A stretch of DNA of 8,537 nucleotides from Clostridia bacterium (GCA_026418215.1 JAOABT010000178.1:1-8537), one strand, 5' to 3'. Counted from the first letter of the stretch, positions 1 through 7,397 are shown. The notes: generated by a model from the letters alone, not told the origin. Made by a program: numbers and translations.

Positions 1-9
1 AAGAGACAG
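1..9. other. Tn5/Nextera mosaic-end remnant (sequencing adapter)
   Basis: The first nine bases, AAGAGACAG, equal the last nine bases of the 19-bp Tn5 mosaic end used in Nextera libraries. Nine bases alone could be chance, but the other end of the window carries 17 bases of the same element in inverted orientation. I therefore read this as untrimmed adapter, with genomic sequence starting at about base 10. Confidence 0.85.
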
Positions 10-10
10 G

Positions 11-67
11 TATAGACTAAGAGGAAAACAGGATTTAAGAAATACAGCGGCTAGATTGACAGAATAG
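11..67 (+). CDS. C-terminal tail of an unidentified upstream gene (partial)
   Basis: From base 11 one frame is open to a TAG at 65-67 and encodes 18 residues, beginning YRLRGKQD and ending AARLTE. The 5' part is cut off by the contig end. The stop lies 16 nt before the dut start and just before its ribosome binding site, which is the spacing expected of a gene co-transcribed with dut. No convincing promoter fits between the stop and dut. The fragment is basic and polar and I do not recognise the family. An open frame this short could also be chance, so confidence is limited. Confidence 0.4.
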   Translation, partial: YRLRGKQDLRNTAARLTE

Positions 68-83
68 AGTAAAGAGGTGTTTT

Positions 84-578
84 ATGATTGATGTATTTGT
101 GGAGATCATTCGGGAAGGGGTAAAGCTGCCGGCCTACGCAAATCCCTATGATGCGGGTATGGATGTATGCGCTGCAGAGGATGTTGTCATTAAGCCCGGA
201 GAAACGGTCATTATTCCTACGGGGTTGAAGTTTGCCATCCCTGAAGGCTACGAGATTCAGGTTAGGCCTCGAAGCGGAATAAGCTATAAAACACCGCTGA
301 GGCTTTCCAACTCACCGGGTACCATCGATGCGGGCTATCGCAACGAGCTCGGAATACTGATGACCAATACATCCCCGGAGGGGACGGAGCTGGATTCCCG
401 CCTATTTACCTGTGAGGATAAGGGAAACAATAAGGGAAGCTATCATATTAAAAAAGGGGAGCGGATCGCGCAGCTGGTGCTGGCGGAAGTGCCCCGCATG
501 AATCTGAAGGTCGTTCCCTCAGTGCTGGAGATTGGAACAAACCGTGGTGGCGGCTTCGGCTCCACCGGCATCAAATAA
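84..578 (+). CDS. dut: dUTP diphosphatase (dUTPase), trimeric type
   Basis: This 164-residue protein hydrolyses dUTP to dUMP and pyrophosphate, keeping uracil out of DNA and supplying dUMP for dTMP synthesis in the cytoplasm. All five motifs of the trimeric family are visible in order: I at 24-33 (AGMDVCAAED), II at 61-69 (RPRSGISYK), III at 79-95 with the expected catalytic Asp82 and Tyr85, IV at 125-133 (GERIAQLVL), and the glycine-rich C-terminal motif V at 154-162 (RGGGFGSTG). It is somewhat longer than the usual 140-150 residues because of a polar insertion between motifs III and IV (about 96-124). The ATG at 84 follows an AGAGGTG site at 73-79. The M20 peptidase gene begins 21 nt after the stop, so the two probably form an operon. 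All catalytic motifs are intact. Confidence 0.96.
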   Translation: MIDVFVEIIREGVKLPAYANPYDAGMDVCAAEDVVIKPGETVIIPTGLKFAIPEGYEIQVRPRSGISYKTPLRLSNSPGTIDAGYRNELGILMTNTSPEGTELDSRLFTCEDKGNNKGSYHIKKGERIAQLVLAEVPRMNLKVVPSVLEIGTNRGGGFGSTGIK

Positions 579-599
579 AGAAATAAGGAGTGTTAAGGG

Positions 600-1727
600 A
601 TGATTAATCGACAGAGGCTTGTAGATGAATTTGTGAGCCTGGTACAAGTGGACAGCCTGACTAAAAAAGAAAGGGCCATGGCCGATACGCTGCTTAAAAA
701 GCTAAGGGAGATGGGCTATGAGCCCTATGAGGACGAGACAGCTGCCAAAATCGGCGGTAATGCCGGAAATGTGGTGTGTCATGTTAAGGGGAGTCAGGAG
801 AAGCCCGTTCTTCTCCTCATGGCGCATATGGACACGGTGGTGCCCGGGCTATCCAAAAAAGCTATTGTGGAGGGCGATATTATCCACAGCGATGGTACAA
901 CGGTTCTGGGCGGCGACGATGCGGCCGGTATTGCGGTTATTTTGGAAACCGTCAAGTCCCTCAAGGAGGACAACATACAGCACGGCGATATCTATGTGGC
1001 CTTCACTGTTGCAGAAGAGGGCGGCCTCTTCGGTGCCAGGAATTTAGACCTTTCCCGCATTCCTGCAGATTTTGCCTTTATCCTCGACGACGAGGGGCCT
1101 ATAGGAACAGTGGCTGTTAAGGCACCCTATTACAACAGATTCAAGGCAACCTTCAAGGGTCGCGCAGCACATGCCGGCATTGAGCCTGAAAGGGGTCTGA
1201 GCGCCATCCTGCTGGCGTCAAAAGCCATTGCCCAAATGCCTCATTTCGGAAGAATTGATGCTGAAAGCACCTCGAATATCGGCATTATAGGCGGCGGGGA
1301 AGCGCGGAATATCGTCTGTCCCTCCTGTACCATTGAAGGTGAGGTACGTTCGATTGTTGAGGAAAAGATTGAGCGGTTTACCAATGAAATCTTAGACTCC
1401 TTTAAAAAGACTGCCGAGAGTCTGGGCGGAAAGGTCGAGATCGACCTTGAGCGCATGTATCCCGGCTACGACATTAAAGAAACGGATGAGATCTTAAAGC
1501 TCCTCGGCAAGGCCTCAGAGCTTTCGGGAATACCGCTTCACCTCCATGCAACCGGCGGCGGCAGCGATACAAACATCATCAATGGCAAGGGGATACCAGC
1601 CGTTGATACCAGCGTCGGCATGGAGAAGGTTCACAGTACCGAAGAGTTCATCCGTATCTCGAATATGGAGAAGGCCTGCAGCTTCTTAACCGCCATTATC
1701 AAGGCTGCCGCGACATATAGTCGTTAA
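600..1727 (+). CDS. Peptidase T-like M20 family metallopeptidase
   Basis: This 375-residue cytoplasmic zinc-dependent aminopeptidase belongs to the M20 family and resembles the PepT-like group, which trims small peptides. Metal and catalytic residues are recognisable: H76 and D78 in AHMDTV, the bridging Asp in GGDDAAG (D106 or D107), the catalytic/zinc pair E139-E140 in VAEEGGLFGA, Asp in ILDDEG (163-164), and the late zinc ligand H345 in MEKVHSTEE. The dimerisation lid domain runs roughly 180-295, with AAHAGIEPERG at 189-199. The ATG at 600 is preceded by AAGGAG at 585-590. It sits 21 nt behind dut. Its last 29 nt overlap, in the antisense direction, the 3' end of the MotB-like gene, and no terminator is evident. 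The exact substrate cannot be read from sequence. Classical PepT is longer (about 410 residues), so I give no symbol. Confidence 0.93.
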   Translation: MINRQRLVDEFVSLVQVDSLTKKERAMADTLLKKLREMGYEPYEDETAAKIGGNAGNVVCHVKGSQEKPVLLLMAHMDTVVPGLSKKAIVEGDIIHSDGTTVLGGDDAAGIAVILETVKSLKEDNIQHGDIYVAFTVAEEGGLFGARNLDLSRIPADFAFILDDEGPIGTVAVKAPYYNRFKATFKGRAAHAGIEPERGLSAILLASKAIAQMPHFGRIDAESTSNIGIIGGGEARNIVCPSCTIEGEVRSIVEEKIERFTNEILDSFKKTAESLGGKVEIDLERMYPGYDIKETDEILKLLGKASELSGIPLHLHATGGGSDTNIINGKGIPAVDTSVGMEKVHSTEEFIRISNMEKACSFLTAIIKAAATYSR

Positions 1728-2637
1728 TGATTTTTTGAATACTGGAATCCTTAATATTGATGGAAATCTGAATACGCCTGTTCTTTGCCTTTGAGGCTTC
1801 GTCGCTGCCCTTTGCGACAGGACGGAACTCCGAGAACCCCGAGGCCTGGAAGTAGCTCCCGTAAGCGCTTTCGAGCTCGGGGTTTTCTTGCATCATCGTG
1901 TTGATGACGGCAATAGCCCTTTCGCACGAGAGCGTATAGTTATTCTCATAGGTGTCATCCGAGTCTGCATAGCCCGAAATAATGATGGAGTCGACGCTTT
2001 CCCTCATGGAGGCCTTTGAGAGGATTTTCTCAAAAGCCACTGCGAACTTTTGAAGCATCTTTCTTCCGCTTTCCGAGATTTCGCTGGAGCCCTTGGCAAA
2101 GAGAAGGCTGCTCTGAATCACCAGATTGGCGTTATCATCGATAGTGACAAGAGCTTGCGAAGCCTTGCCTGATGTGGCGCTGAGCTCCTTTTCAATTGAG
2201 CTTTTAACTTCCTTGAGAAGGCTTAAGCGGAGCAGAGATATTTCCTCGATCTGACCTTTCACCTTAGTAAGCTCGGTCTCTTTATTCCTTAAGGCCTGCT
2301 GATCGCTTGAAAGCTGGCTTTCTAGGTCGTTAATCCTGGCTTCGCGCTCCGAGAGAGACTTTTCAAGCCCCGACATCTCGGTCTTCTTCTGACCTAAAGC
2401 ACTGTTGACCTGATCAAGCCTTTTTTGTGCGTCGTCAAGCTGCTTCTGGGTTTGAGACAGTGTGGCCGAGGCCTTTGTCAGCTGACTGTCCCAATTCTTA
2501 GCCGAAACGATCTGCTTGATGAAAAAGATGACAATAAAGAAGAACAGCACAAAGACAATGGACGACATGACGTCTGTGAAGGAGGGCCAGTAGTGCTCCT
2601 CCTCCGGGCTTTGCCTGTTTCTTGCCATAGCCTTCAT
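1699..2637 (-). CDS. MotB/ZorB-like stator protein: TM helix, coiled coil, OmpA-like domain
   Basis: Numbering is from the preferred ATG at 2637 (312 residues). A short polar N-terminus leads to one TM helix at about 20-44. D22 (in WPSFTDVM) sits where MotB, ExbD, TolR and ZorB carry the proton-binding Asp. Residues about 47-152 are a charged, Gln/Glu/Lys/Leu-rich coiled coil. Residues about 165-297 form an OmpA-C domain: LLFAKGSSEI, then GYAD with D225, then LSCERA with R240 (the usual peptidoglycan-binding Asp and Arg), and finally KNRRIQIS. The inferred role is the wall-anchored half of a proton-driven stator, partnered by the channel protein ending 5 nt upstream. A GTG at 2646 would add three residues but lies inside the AGGTGAT ribosome site. 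Unlike MotB or typical ZorB, it has about 100 residues of coiled coil between membrane and wall-binding domain. A TolR/ExbD-like role is less likely because those lack OmpA-C. Family is clear; biological role is not. Confidence 0.9.
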   Translation of the reverse strand: MKAMARNRQSPEEEHYWPSFTDVMSSIVFVLFFFIVIFFIKQIVSAKNWDSQLTKASATLSQTQKQLDDAQKRLDQVNSALGQKKTEMSGLEKSLSEREARINDLESQLSSDQQALRNKETELTKVKGQIEEISLLRLSLLKEVKSSIEKELSATSGKASQALVTIDDNANLVIQSSLLFAKGSSEISESGRKMLQKFAVAFEKILSKASMRESVDSIIISGYADSDDTYENNYTLSCERAIAVINTMMQENPELESAYGSYFQASGFSEFRPVAKGSDEASKAKNRRIQISINIKDSSIQKIINDYMSRQP

Positions 2638-2641
2638 GTGA

Positions 2642-2648
2642 ATCACCT
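2642..2648 (-). promoter_or_regulatory. Ribosome binding site deciding the MotB-like start
   Basis: On the - strand this reads AGGTGAT, an exact match to the end of the consensus GGAGGTGAT, with AGGTG 6 nt from the ATG at 2637. The GTG at 2646, which would give a GTGA overlap with the upstream stop, is part of this site, so the ATG is preferred. The site also contains the TGA stop of the upstream channel gene, which suggests translational coupling. Confidence 0.65.
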
Positions 2649-3740
2649 GCCTCGTTCAATTCTGGCTGCTGCTGCTTCGGAATAGTTAAGCAAGCGATCG
2701 GGAATCTCGTTCACAGCCTTTAAGAAGAGCTGCCTGTCGGTGACCGAGTGATCAAGCTGCTTTGAAAGCTCCCTGAGAAGTCCGCTCATGCCCTCCATTC
2801 GCTTATTTTCTGTACGGATTTCTTCAACGAGCTTGTTGAGCTCTTCTGAACAGCTGAATATTCTTAACCCGCTTTGGTACATCGTTTCAGAGGTTTTGTC
2901 GAAGGATTTGCAGAGGATCTCCGCGCTTTGATCCACGCGCTGGAGGTTGGCTGAGAATTCCTTATTGAAGCCTTTCAGCGTGGAAAGCTCACCTGTAAAG
3001 GAGCCCAGGGTTTCATTGAAGGTGGTGATAGATTGGCCAAGGCTCTCTGAGATAAGACTGATGTTATCCTTTTTCTCTGATTGCTGTTTGACCAGCTGTT
3101 CCTTAATCTCGGCGGCCGTCTTGATATCTAAATATTCTTCAAATTGTGTGATAAAAAGCTTCTTGGATTTTTGAGCCCTTATAAAGGTGGTGATCAGGGA
3201 AAGCAGGATGGAGAAGCCTGTCCCGAAGAGGCTTGTGATAAACGCCACAGACATGCCCTGGAACGAGGCCACCAGCACCTTGAAGGTATTGACGCCAGCC
3301 TCGCTCATGAGCGTTTCAGCGCTGGTTCTTGTCATGATGCCGCCGATATTGCCCACAGCGGAGGTCAGGCCTAAAAAAGTACCGAAAAGGCCTGTGGTAA
3401 TAAGGAGGCCGTTAACCTTTTTAAGAAAGCCCTCCCCCGTTAAGCAGGGCTTCAAATACGCCTCCAGCGCCGTTTCAATGATGGCGCTTGTATTGACATT
3501 CTCGACGCCGCTTGCATAGGCATTCTTATATTCATCGGTTGCCCATTGGAGCATTTCTGAATCCAAGGCGCTCATTTCGCCGGCGCAATAAGCCGCAAGC
3601 TCCTCGGAAAGCGCCACATATTGCCTTCTTACTAGAATATTCACATAAAACCCGACAATAAAGAATGCGATGATACAGCCGGTAATGACTGAGCCTAAAA
3701 GTCCCATTTGCTGATACAGGCCAACAAGACTATCGAACAT
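2643..3740 (-). CDS. MotA/TolQ/ExbB-family proton channel protein, ZorA-like
   Basis: The protein has 365 residues from the ATG at 3740. TM1 is at about 14-37, a cytoplasmic segment follows, TM2 is at about 111-133 and TM3 at about 154-187. TM2 begins with the family signature GLFGTFLG (117-124), and TM3 carries FQGMSVAFITSLFG, corresponding to the pore-lining TolQ/ExbB helix. The remaining 178 residues form a polar, mostly helical cytoplasmic tail. Three TM segments argue against flagellar MotA (four TM, no such tail). The long tail and the OmpA-type partner argue against ExbB/TolQ, whose Gram-negative partners this organism should lack. The best match is ZorA of Zorya, which forms a pentameric proton channel with a cytoplasmic tail. 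This tail is much shorter than in long ZorA proteins, and no Zorya effector gene is adjacent. It is separated from gdhA by a terminator, so it probably has its own promoter. Confidence 0.88.
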   Translation of the reverse strand: MFDSLVGLYQQMGLLGSVITGCIIAFFIVGFYVNILVRRQYVALSEELAAYCAGEMSALDSEMLQWATDEYKNAYASGVENVNTSAIIETALEAYLKPCLTGEGFLKKVNGLLITTGLFGTFLGLTSAVGNIGGIMTRTSAETLMSEAGVNTFKVLVASFQGMSVAFITSLFGTGFSILLSLITTFIRAQKSKKLFITQFEEYLDIKTAAEIKEQLVKQQSEKKDNISLISESLGQSITTFNETLGSFTGELSTLKGFNKEFSANLQRVDQSAEILCKSFDKTSETMYQSGLRIFSCSEELNKLVEEIRTENKRMEGMSGLLRELSKQLDHSVTDRQLFLKAVNEIPDRLLNYSEAAAARIERGR

Positions 3741-3746
3741 AGACAA

Positions 3747-3752
3747 CACCTC
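3747..3752 (-). promoter_or_regulatory. Ribosome binding site deciding the ZorA-like start
   Basis: The - strand reads GAGGTG, 6 nt before the ATG at 3740. The upstream GTG at 3749, which would add three residues, is part of this site and so is unlikely to be the start. Confidence 0.65.
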
Positions 3753-3808
3753 ACATTGGAGTTTTTCTTAAGCTTTTTTCCAAGCAGCAAGCTTGTCTTT
3801 TAAAAAGC

Positions 3809-3831
3809 ACAACCTATTTATATGGGGTTGT
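3809..3831 (-). promoter_or_regulatory. Candidate promoter/operator of the stator pair
   Basis: A 6-bp inverted repeat (ACAACC at 3809-3814, GGTTGT at 3826-3831) brackets a TATAAATA sequence that reads as a -10-like element on the - strand, about 70 nt before the ZorA-like start. No good -35 hexamer is found at 16-18 nt, so this may be a regulated or weak promoter, or chance in an AT-rich gap. It lies between the gdhA terminator and the gene, where a promoter is expected. Confidence 0.3.
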
Positions 3832-3862
3832 CCAAGGGGTTAGAAGTATTGCTTGGGAATGG

Positions 3863-3899
3863 AAAAGAAAAAGACCGCATACCTTTTCGGGCTGCGGTC
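3863..3899 (-). terminator. Rho-independent terminator of gdhA
   Basis: On the - strand a 7-bp perfect stem (GACCGCA, 3899-3893, with TGCGGTC, 3879-3873) encloses a 13-nt loop and is followed directly by TTTTTCTTTT (3872-3863). It begins 40 nt after the gdhA stop codon. It separates gdhA from the stator pair transcribed in the same direction. Confidence 0.88.
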
Positions 3900-3938
3900 C
3901 TTCTCGAGGTTTATATGGATTGTGCGGGGAAAAGCAGA

Positions 3939-5306
<1,368 letters not shown>

Positions 5307-5453
5307 TTATTATTAATTCAGTCGCCCTTTTAGAGGCATGACTAAAAAATGCAATAAAAAAAGCTATCACTTGCATTCTTAGAGGATTGAGAAAATGCAC
5401 AAAAAGTCCGTGAAAGCTCCCAATTCTACCACCCCATTGCAGCAGAACAATGC

Positions 5454-5471
5454 ATGTTCATACTTGAACAT
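5454..5471. promoter_or_regulatory. 7-bp perfect inverted repeat, operator-like
   Basis: ATGTTCA (5454-5460) and TGAACAT (5465-5471) form a perfect palindrome around TACT, about 180 bp upstream of the gdhA start. The form and size fit a dimeric repressor or activator site. The regulator is unknown, and a short RNA hairpin is equally possible. Confidence 0.35.
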
Positions 5472-5494
5472 CATTTATTAAACTGAGGGCCGGA

Positions 5495-5506
5495 TTTCAA
5501 TTGAAA
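5495..5506. repeat. 12-bp perfect palindrome upstream of gdhA
   Basis: TTTCAATTGAAA is identical on both strands and sits between two CCGG tetramers (5490-5493 and 5513-5516), giving an imperfect larger dyad. It could be a protein-binding site. Nothing links it to a known regulator. Confidence 0.3.
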
Positions 5507-5686
5507 ATCAAGCCGGACAACTGAATTATATCAAAGCAAAAAACAAAATGCAAGATATGGAATTCAAAATTGCAAAAAGTTTGCAGAATTTGTCGGAAGT
5601 CCCGAGCCTTTATTCGTTTGGGGAAATACCTAAGGCTCTAATGGCAGACAGGATTGTGATTAAGGAGTGCAATAAAGAGTAGTTGC

Positions 5687-5734
5687 TTTTATCTTAGCCA
5701 GCTACTGTTTAATAAACAATAGTCTGGGATAAAA
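5687..5734. repeat. Imperfect long hairpin next to the nfn terminator
   Basis: The arms pair in blocks: TTTTATC (5687-5693) with GATAAAA (5728-5734), CCAG (5698-5701) with CTGG (5724-5727), CTA (5702-5704) with TAG (5720-5722) and TGTTT (5706-5710) with AAACA (5714-5718), giving 19 pairs. The interruptions are a TTAG bulge, one mismatch, one unpaired T and an AAT loop. It is separated by one base from the terminator stem at 5736-5800 and shares that terminator's T tract. It may be part of the 3' processing end, a second fail-safe element or a small repeat element. Confidence 0.6.
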
Positions 5735-5800
5735 AGGCCAGCTTAATCATGTCGACACCAAAGCATGTTCTGGTTTGAGTCCTGACTGATTAAGCTGGCC
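5731..5800 (-). terminator. Long-stem terminator of the nfn operon
   Basis: On the - strand GGCCAGCTTAATCA (5800-5787) pairs perfectly over 14 bp with TGATTAAGCTGGCC (5749-5736) and is followed by TTTTT (5735-5731). The 37-nt loop is large for a terminator and contains a possible inner ACCA/TGGT stem. It lies about 200 nt beyond the nfnB stop and only 13 nt beyond the stop of the small ORF at 5984-5814. This suggests that the nfn transcript includes that ORF. Confidence 0.75.
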
Positions 5801-5813
5801 CTGTTGATGGCCG

Positions 5814-5984
5814 TCAAAAGACCATTCTATTTGATAGGGATAGGTATTGTTTGATATGGATAGGTATTGTTGATAAAGCAGCCGCAAGCTGTATGCCACG
5901 GCGCTCGTTTGAAATTGAAAGTCTCAGGAGCTCATAGGAGCGTTCCTTTGAGGGATTCAATTTGATGCCTGCGGTGTATTGCAT
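5814..5984 (-). CDS. Possible small gene of 56 codons behind nfnB, unrecognised
   Basis: An ATG at 5984 opens a 56-residue frame (starting MQYTAGIKLNPSKERSYELL, ending SNRMVF) that stops at 5814. It starts 21 nt after nfnB and ends 13 nt before the terminator stem, exactly filling the space between them. It is also in frame with nfnB: apart from the nfnB TAA no stop occurs from nfnB into this ORF. Against it, the start lacks a good ribosome binding site, unlike every confirmed gene here, and the region contains a 20-bp tandem repeat and a dyad (AAATTGAA at 5912-5919, TTCAATTT at 5956-5963) that suit a structured 3' UTR. I recognise no family. It may be a small protein, a decayed remnant, or non-coding. 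Confidence 0.35.
   Translation of the reverse strand: MQYTAGIKLNPSKERSYELLRLSISNERRGIQLAAALSTIPIHIKQYLSLSNRMVF
5831..5870. repeat. Two-copy 20-bp tandem repeat
   Basis: TTGATAGGGATAGGTATTGT (5831-5850) is followed directly by a copy (5851-5870) that differs only at its seventh base (G to T). A further TGATA follows at 5871. The unit is not a multiple of three, so inside the 56-codon ORF it does not give a repeated peptide. Confidence 0.9.
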
Positions 5985-6005
5985 CACTATCTTAATGCCA
6001 TTTGG

Positions 6006-7397
6006 TTACTTCTTGGACCGGATATACTCGTCAATGGCCTTGGCAGCCTTTTTGCCGGCACCCATGGCCAGAATGACTGTGGCAGCACCGGTTACGGCAT
6101 CGCCTCCGGCATAAACGCCTTCCTTGCTGGTTAGGCCGGTTTCCTCGCTGGCCATGATGCAGCCCCACTTGTTGGTCTCAAGGTCAGGTGTGGTACTGCG
6201 GATCAATGGATTAGGAGAGGTGCCGATGGCTATGATGGCGGTGTCGATGTCCACGATATGCTCGCTGCCTGCTTTCGCAACAGGACGGCGTCTTCCGGAG
6301 GCATCGGGCTCGCCAAGCTCCATCTCGACGCATTCCATTCCGGTTACCCAGCCCTTTTCATCTCCGATGATACGGGTAGGATTGGTGAGGAGCTTAAAGA
6401 TAATGCCCTCTTCCTTGGCGTGGTGGACCTCTTCAAGACGGGCCGGCATCTCAGCCTCAGAACGCCTGTAGATGATATAGACGTTCTCAGCGCCGAGACG
6501 CTTTGCGCTTCGGGCTGCGTCCATGGCAACGTTGCCGCCGCCTACAACAGCCACCGACCTTCCGTGCATGATGGGAGTAGCGGCATCTTCCTTGTAGGCT
6601 TTCATCAGGTTAATACGGGTAAGGAATTCGTTAGCTGAATAAACACCGTTGAGGTTCTCGCCGGGAATGCTCATGAAAACAGGAAGTCCGGCGCCTGAGC
6701 CGATGAAAATCGCCGAATAGCCTTCTGCGAAAATCTCATCCACGGTTAAAACCTTTCCGATGACCATGTTGGTTCTGATTTCAACACCCAAATCCTTAAG
6801 GGCGTTGATTTCCTGTTGAACAAGCTTCTTGGGCAATCTGAACTCGGGGATGCCGTAAACAAGAACGCCGCCTGCCGTATGGAAGGCCTCGAAAATGGTG
6901 ACATCATAGCCAAGCTTAGCAAGATCACCGGCGCAGGTCAGGCCCGCAGGACCGGAGCCCACAACAGCCACCCTTTTGCCGTTTCTTTCGGTCTTCTCAG
7001 CGGTTTTTTGAATATTCTTCAAATACCAGTCTGCTGTGAAGCGTTCAAGACGGCCAATGGCCACGGGCTCACCCTTGATGGCGCGGACGCATTTCTGCTC
7101 GCACTGGGTTTCCTGAGGGCAGACACGCCCGCAGACAGCCGGGAGACTGTTGGTTTCCTTTATTTTTTCATAGGCCTCTTCAAACTTGCCTTGGGCCACA
7201 AGGGTGATGAATTCGGGAATCTTGACATTCACCGGGCAGCCTGAGATACAGGGCTTATGCTTGCAGTTGAGACAGCGCTGGGCCTCCTCGATTGCCATTT
7301 CCTCGGTATAACCCAAAGAGACCTCTTCAAAATTCTTATTGCGGATTTGGGGCTCCTGCTCAGGAATAGCCACCTTTTTGGGAGACATATTAGGCAT
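6006..7397 (-). CDS. nfnB: NfnB: large subunit of ferredoxin:NADP+ oxidoreductase
   Basis: The protein has 463 residues from the ATG at 7397. With NfnA it forms the cytoplasmic electron-bifurcating enzyme that reduces two NADP+ using NADH and reduced ferredoxin, and can run in reverse. The N-terminal ferredoxin-like part has two cysteine sets, C42-C45-C50-C54 and C89-C93-C99-C103, for two [4Fe-4S] clusters. An FAD-binding GSGPAGL follows at about 147-153 and an NADP(H)-binding VVGGGNVAMDAARS at 284-297. The C-terminus has the FAD-contacting YAGGDAVTGAATVILAMGAG (429-448). Such proteins are often annotated as homotetrameric glutamate synthase GltA or as the glutamate synthase small subunit. 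The NfnA-like partner immediately upstream makes NfnB the better name. It overlaps nfnA by 8 nt, and GGAGGTG at 7404-7410 lies inside nfnA. Length and clusters are normal. Confidence 0.93.
   Translation of the reverse strand: MPNMSPKKVAIPEQEPQIRNKNFEEVSLGYTEEMAIEEAQRCLNCKHKPCISGCPVNVKIPEFITLVAQGKFEEAYEKIKETNSLPAVCGRVCPQETQCEQKCVRAIKGEPVAIGRLERFTADWYLKNIQKTAEKTERNGKRVAVVGSGPAGLTCAGDLAKLGYDVTIFEAFHTAGGVLVYGIPEFRLPKKLVQQEINALKDLGVEIRTNMVIGKVLTVDEIFAEGYSAIFIGSGAGLPVFMSIPGENLNGVYSANEFLTRINLMKAYKEDAATPIMHGRSVAVVGGGNVAMDAARSAKRLGAENVYIIYRRSEAEMPARLEEVHHAKEEGIIFKLLTNPTRIIGDEKGWVTGMECVEMELGEPDASGRRRPVAKAGSEHIVDIDTAIIAIGTSPNPLIRSTTPDLETNKWGCIMASEETGLTSKEGVYAGGDAVTGAATVILAMGAGKKAAKAIDEYIRSKK

Noticed and set aside
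56..61. Perfect TTGACA hexamer just upstream of dut, possible -35 box.
   Set aside because: A -10 box at the right distance would fall on the ribosome binding site and start codon of dut, leaving no leader. The hexamer also lies in the open tail of the upstream gene.
1711..1723. CGAC/GTCG hairpin near the convergent gene ends as a bidirectional terminator.
   Set aside because: The stem is only 4 bp, and the T run on the + strand starts about 7 nt after it. The - strand has no T run beyond the stem.
1699..3740. A complete Zorya defence system.
   Set aside because: No ZorC, ZorD helicase or ZorE nuclease gene lies on either side. The flanks are gdhA and dut with an M20 peptidase gene, so only the ZorAB-like motor can be claimed.
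1699..3740. Flagellar MotA-MotB pair.
   Set aside because: The channel protein has three TM helices and a long C-terminal tail, whereas MotA has four. The partner has a long coiled coil after its TM helix, and no flagellar gene is nearby.
5482..5685. 67-codon open frame on the + strand in the gdhA upstream region.
   Set aside because: The available ATGs (5548, 5557) have no ribosome binding site, the encoded peptide shows no recognisable family, and the region is AT-rich with palindromes. I consider it non-coding or at most a decayed remnant.
6006..7397. Glutamate synthase small subunit or homotetrameric GltA.
   Set aside because: The sequence family overlaps, but the adjacent, overlapping NfnA gene with its Asp/3-Cys [2Fe-2S] motif and the absence of a glutamate synthase large subunit favour NfnB.
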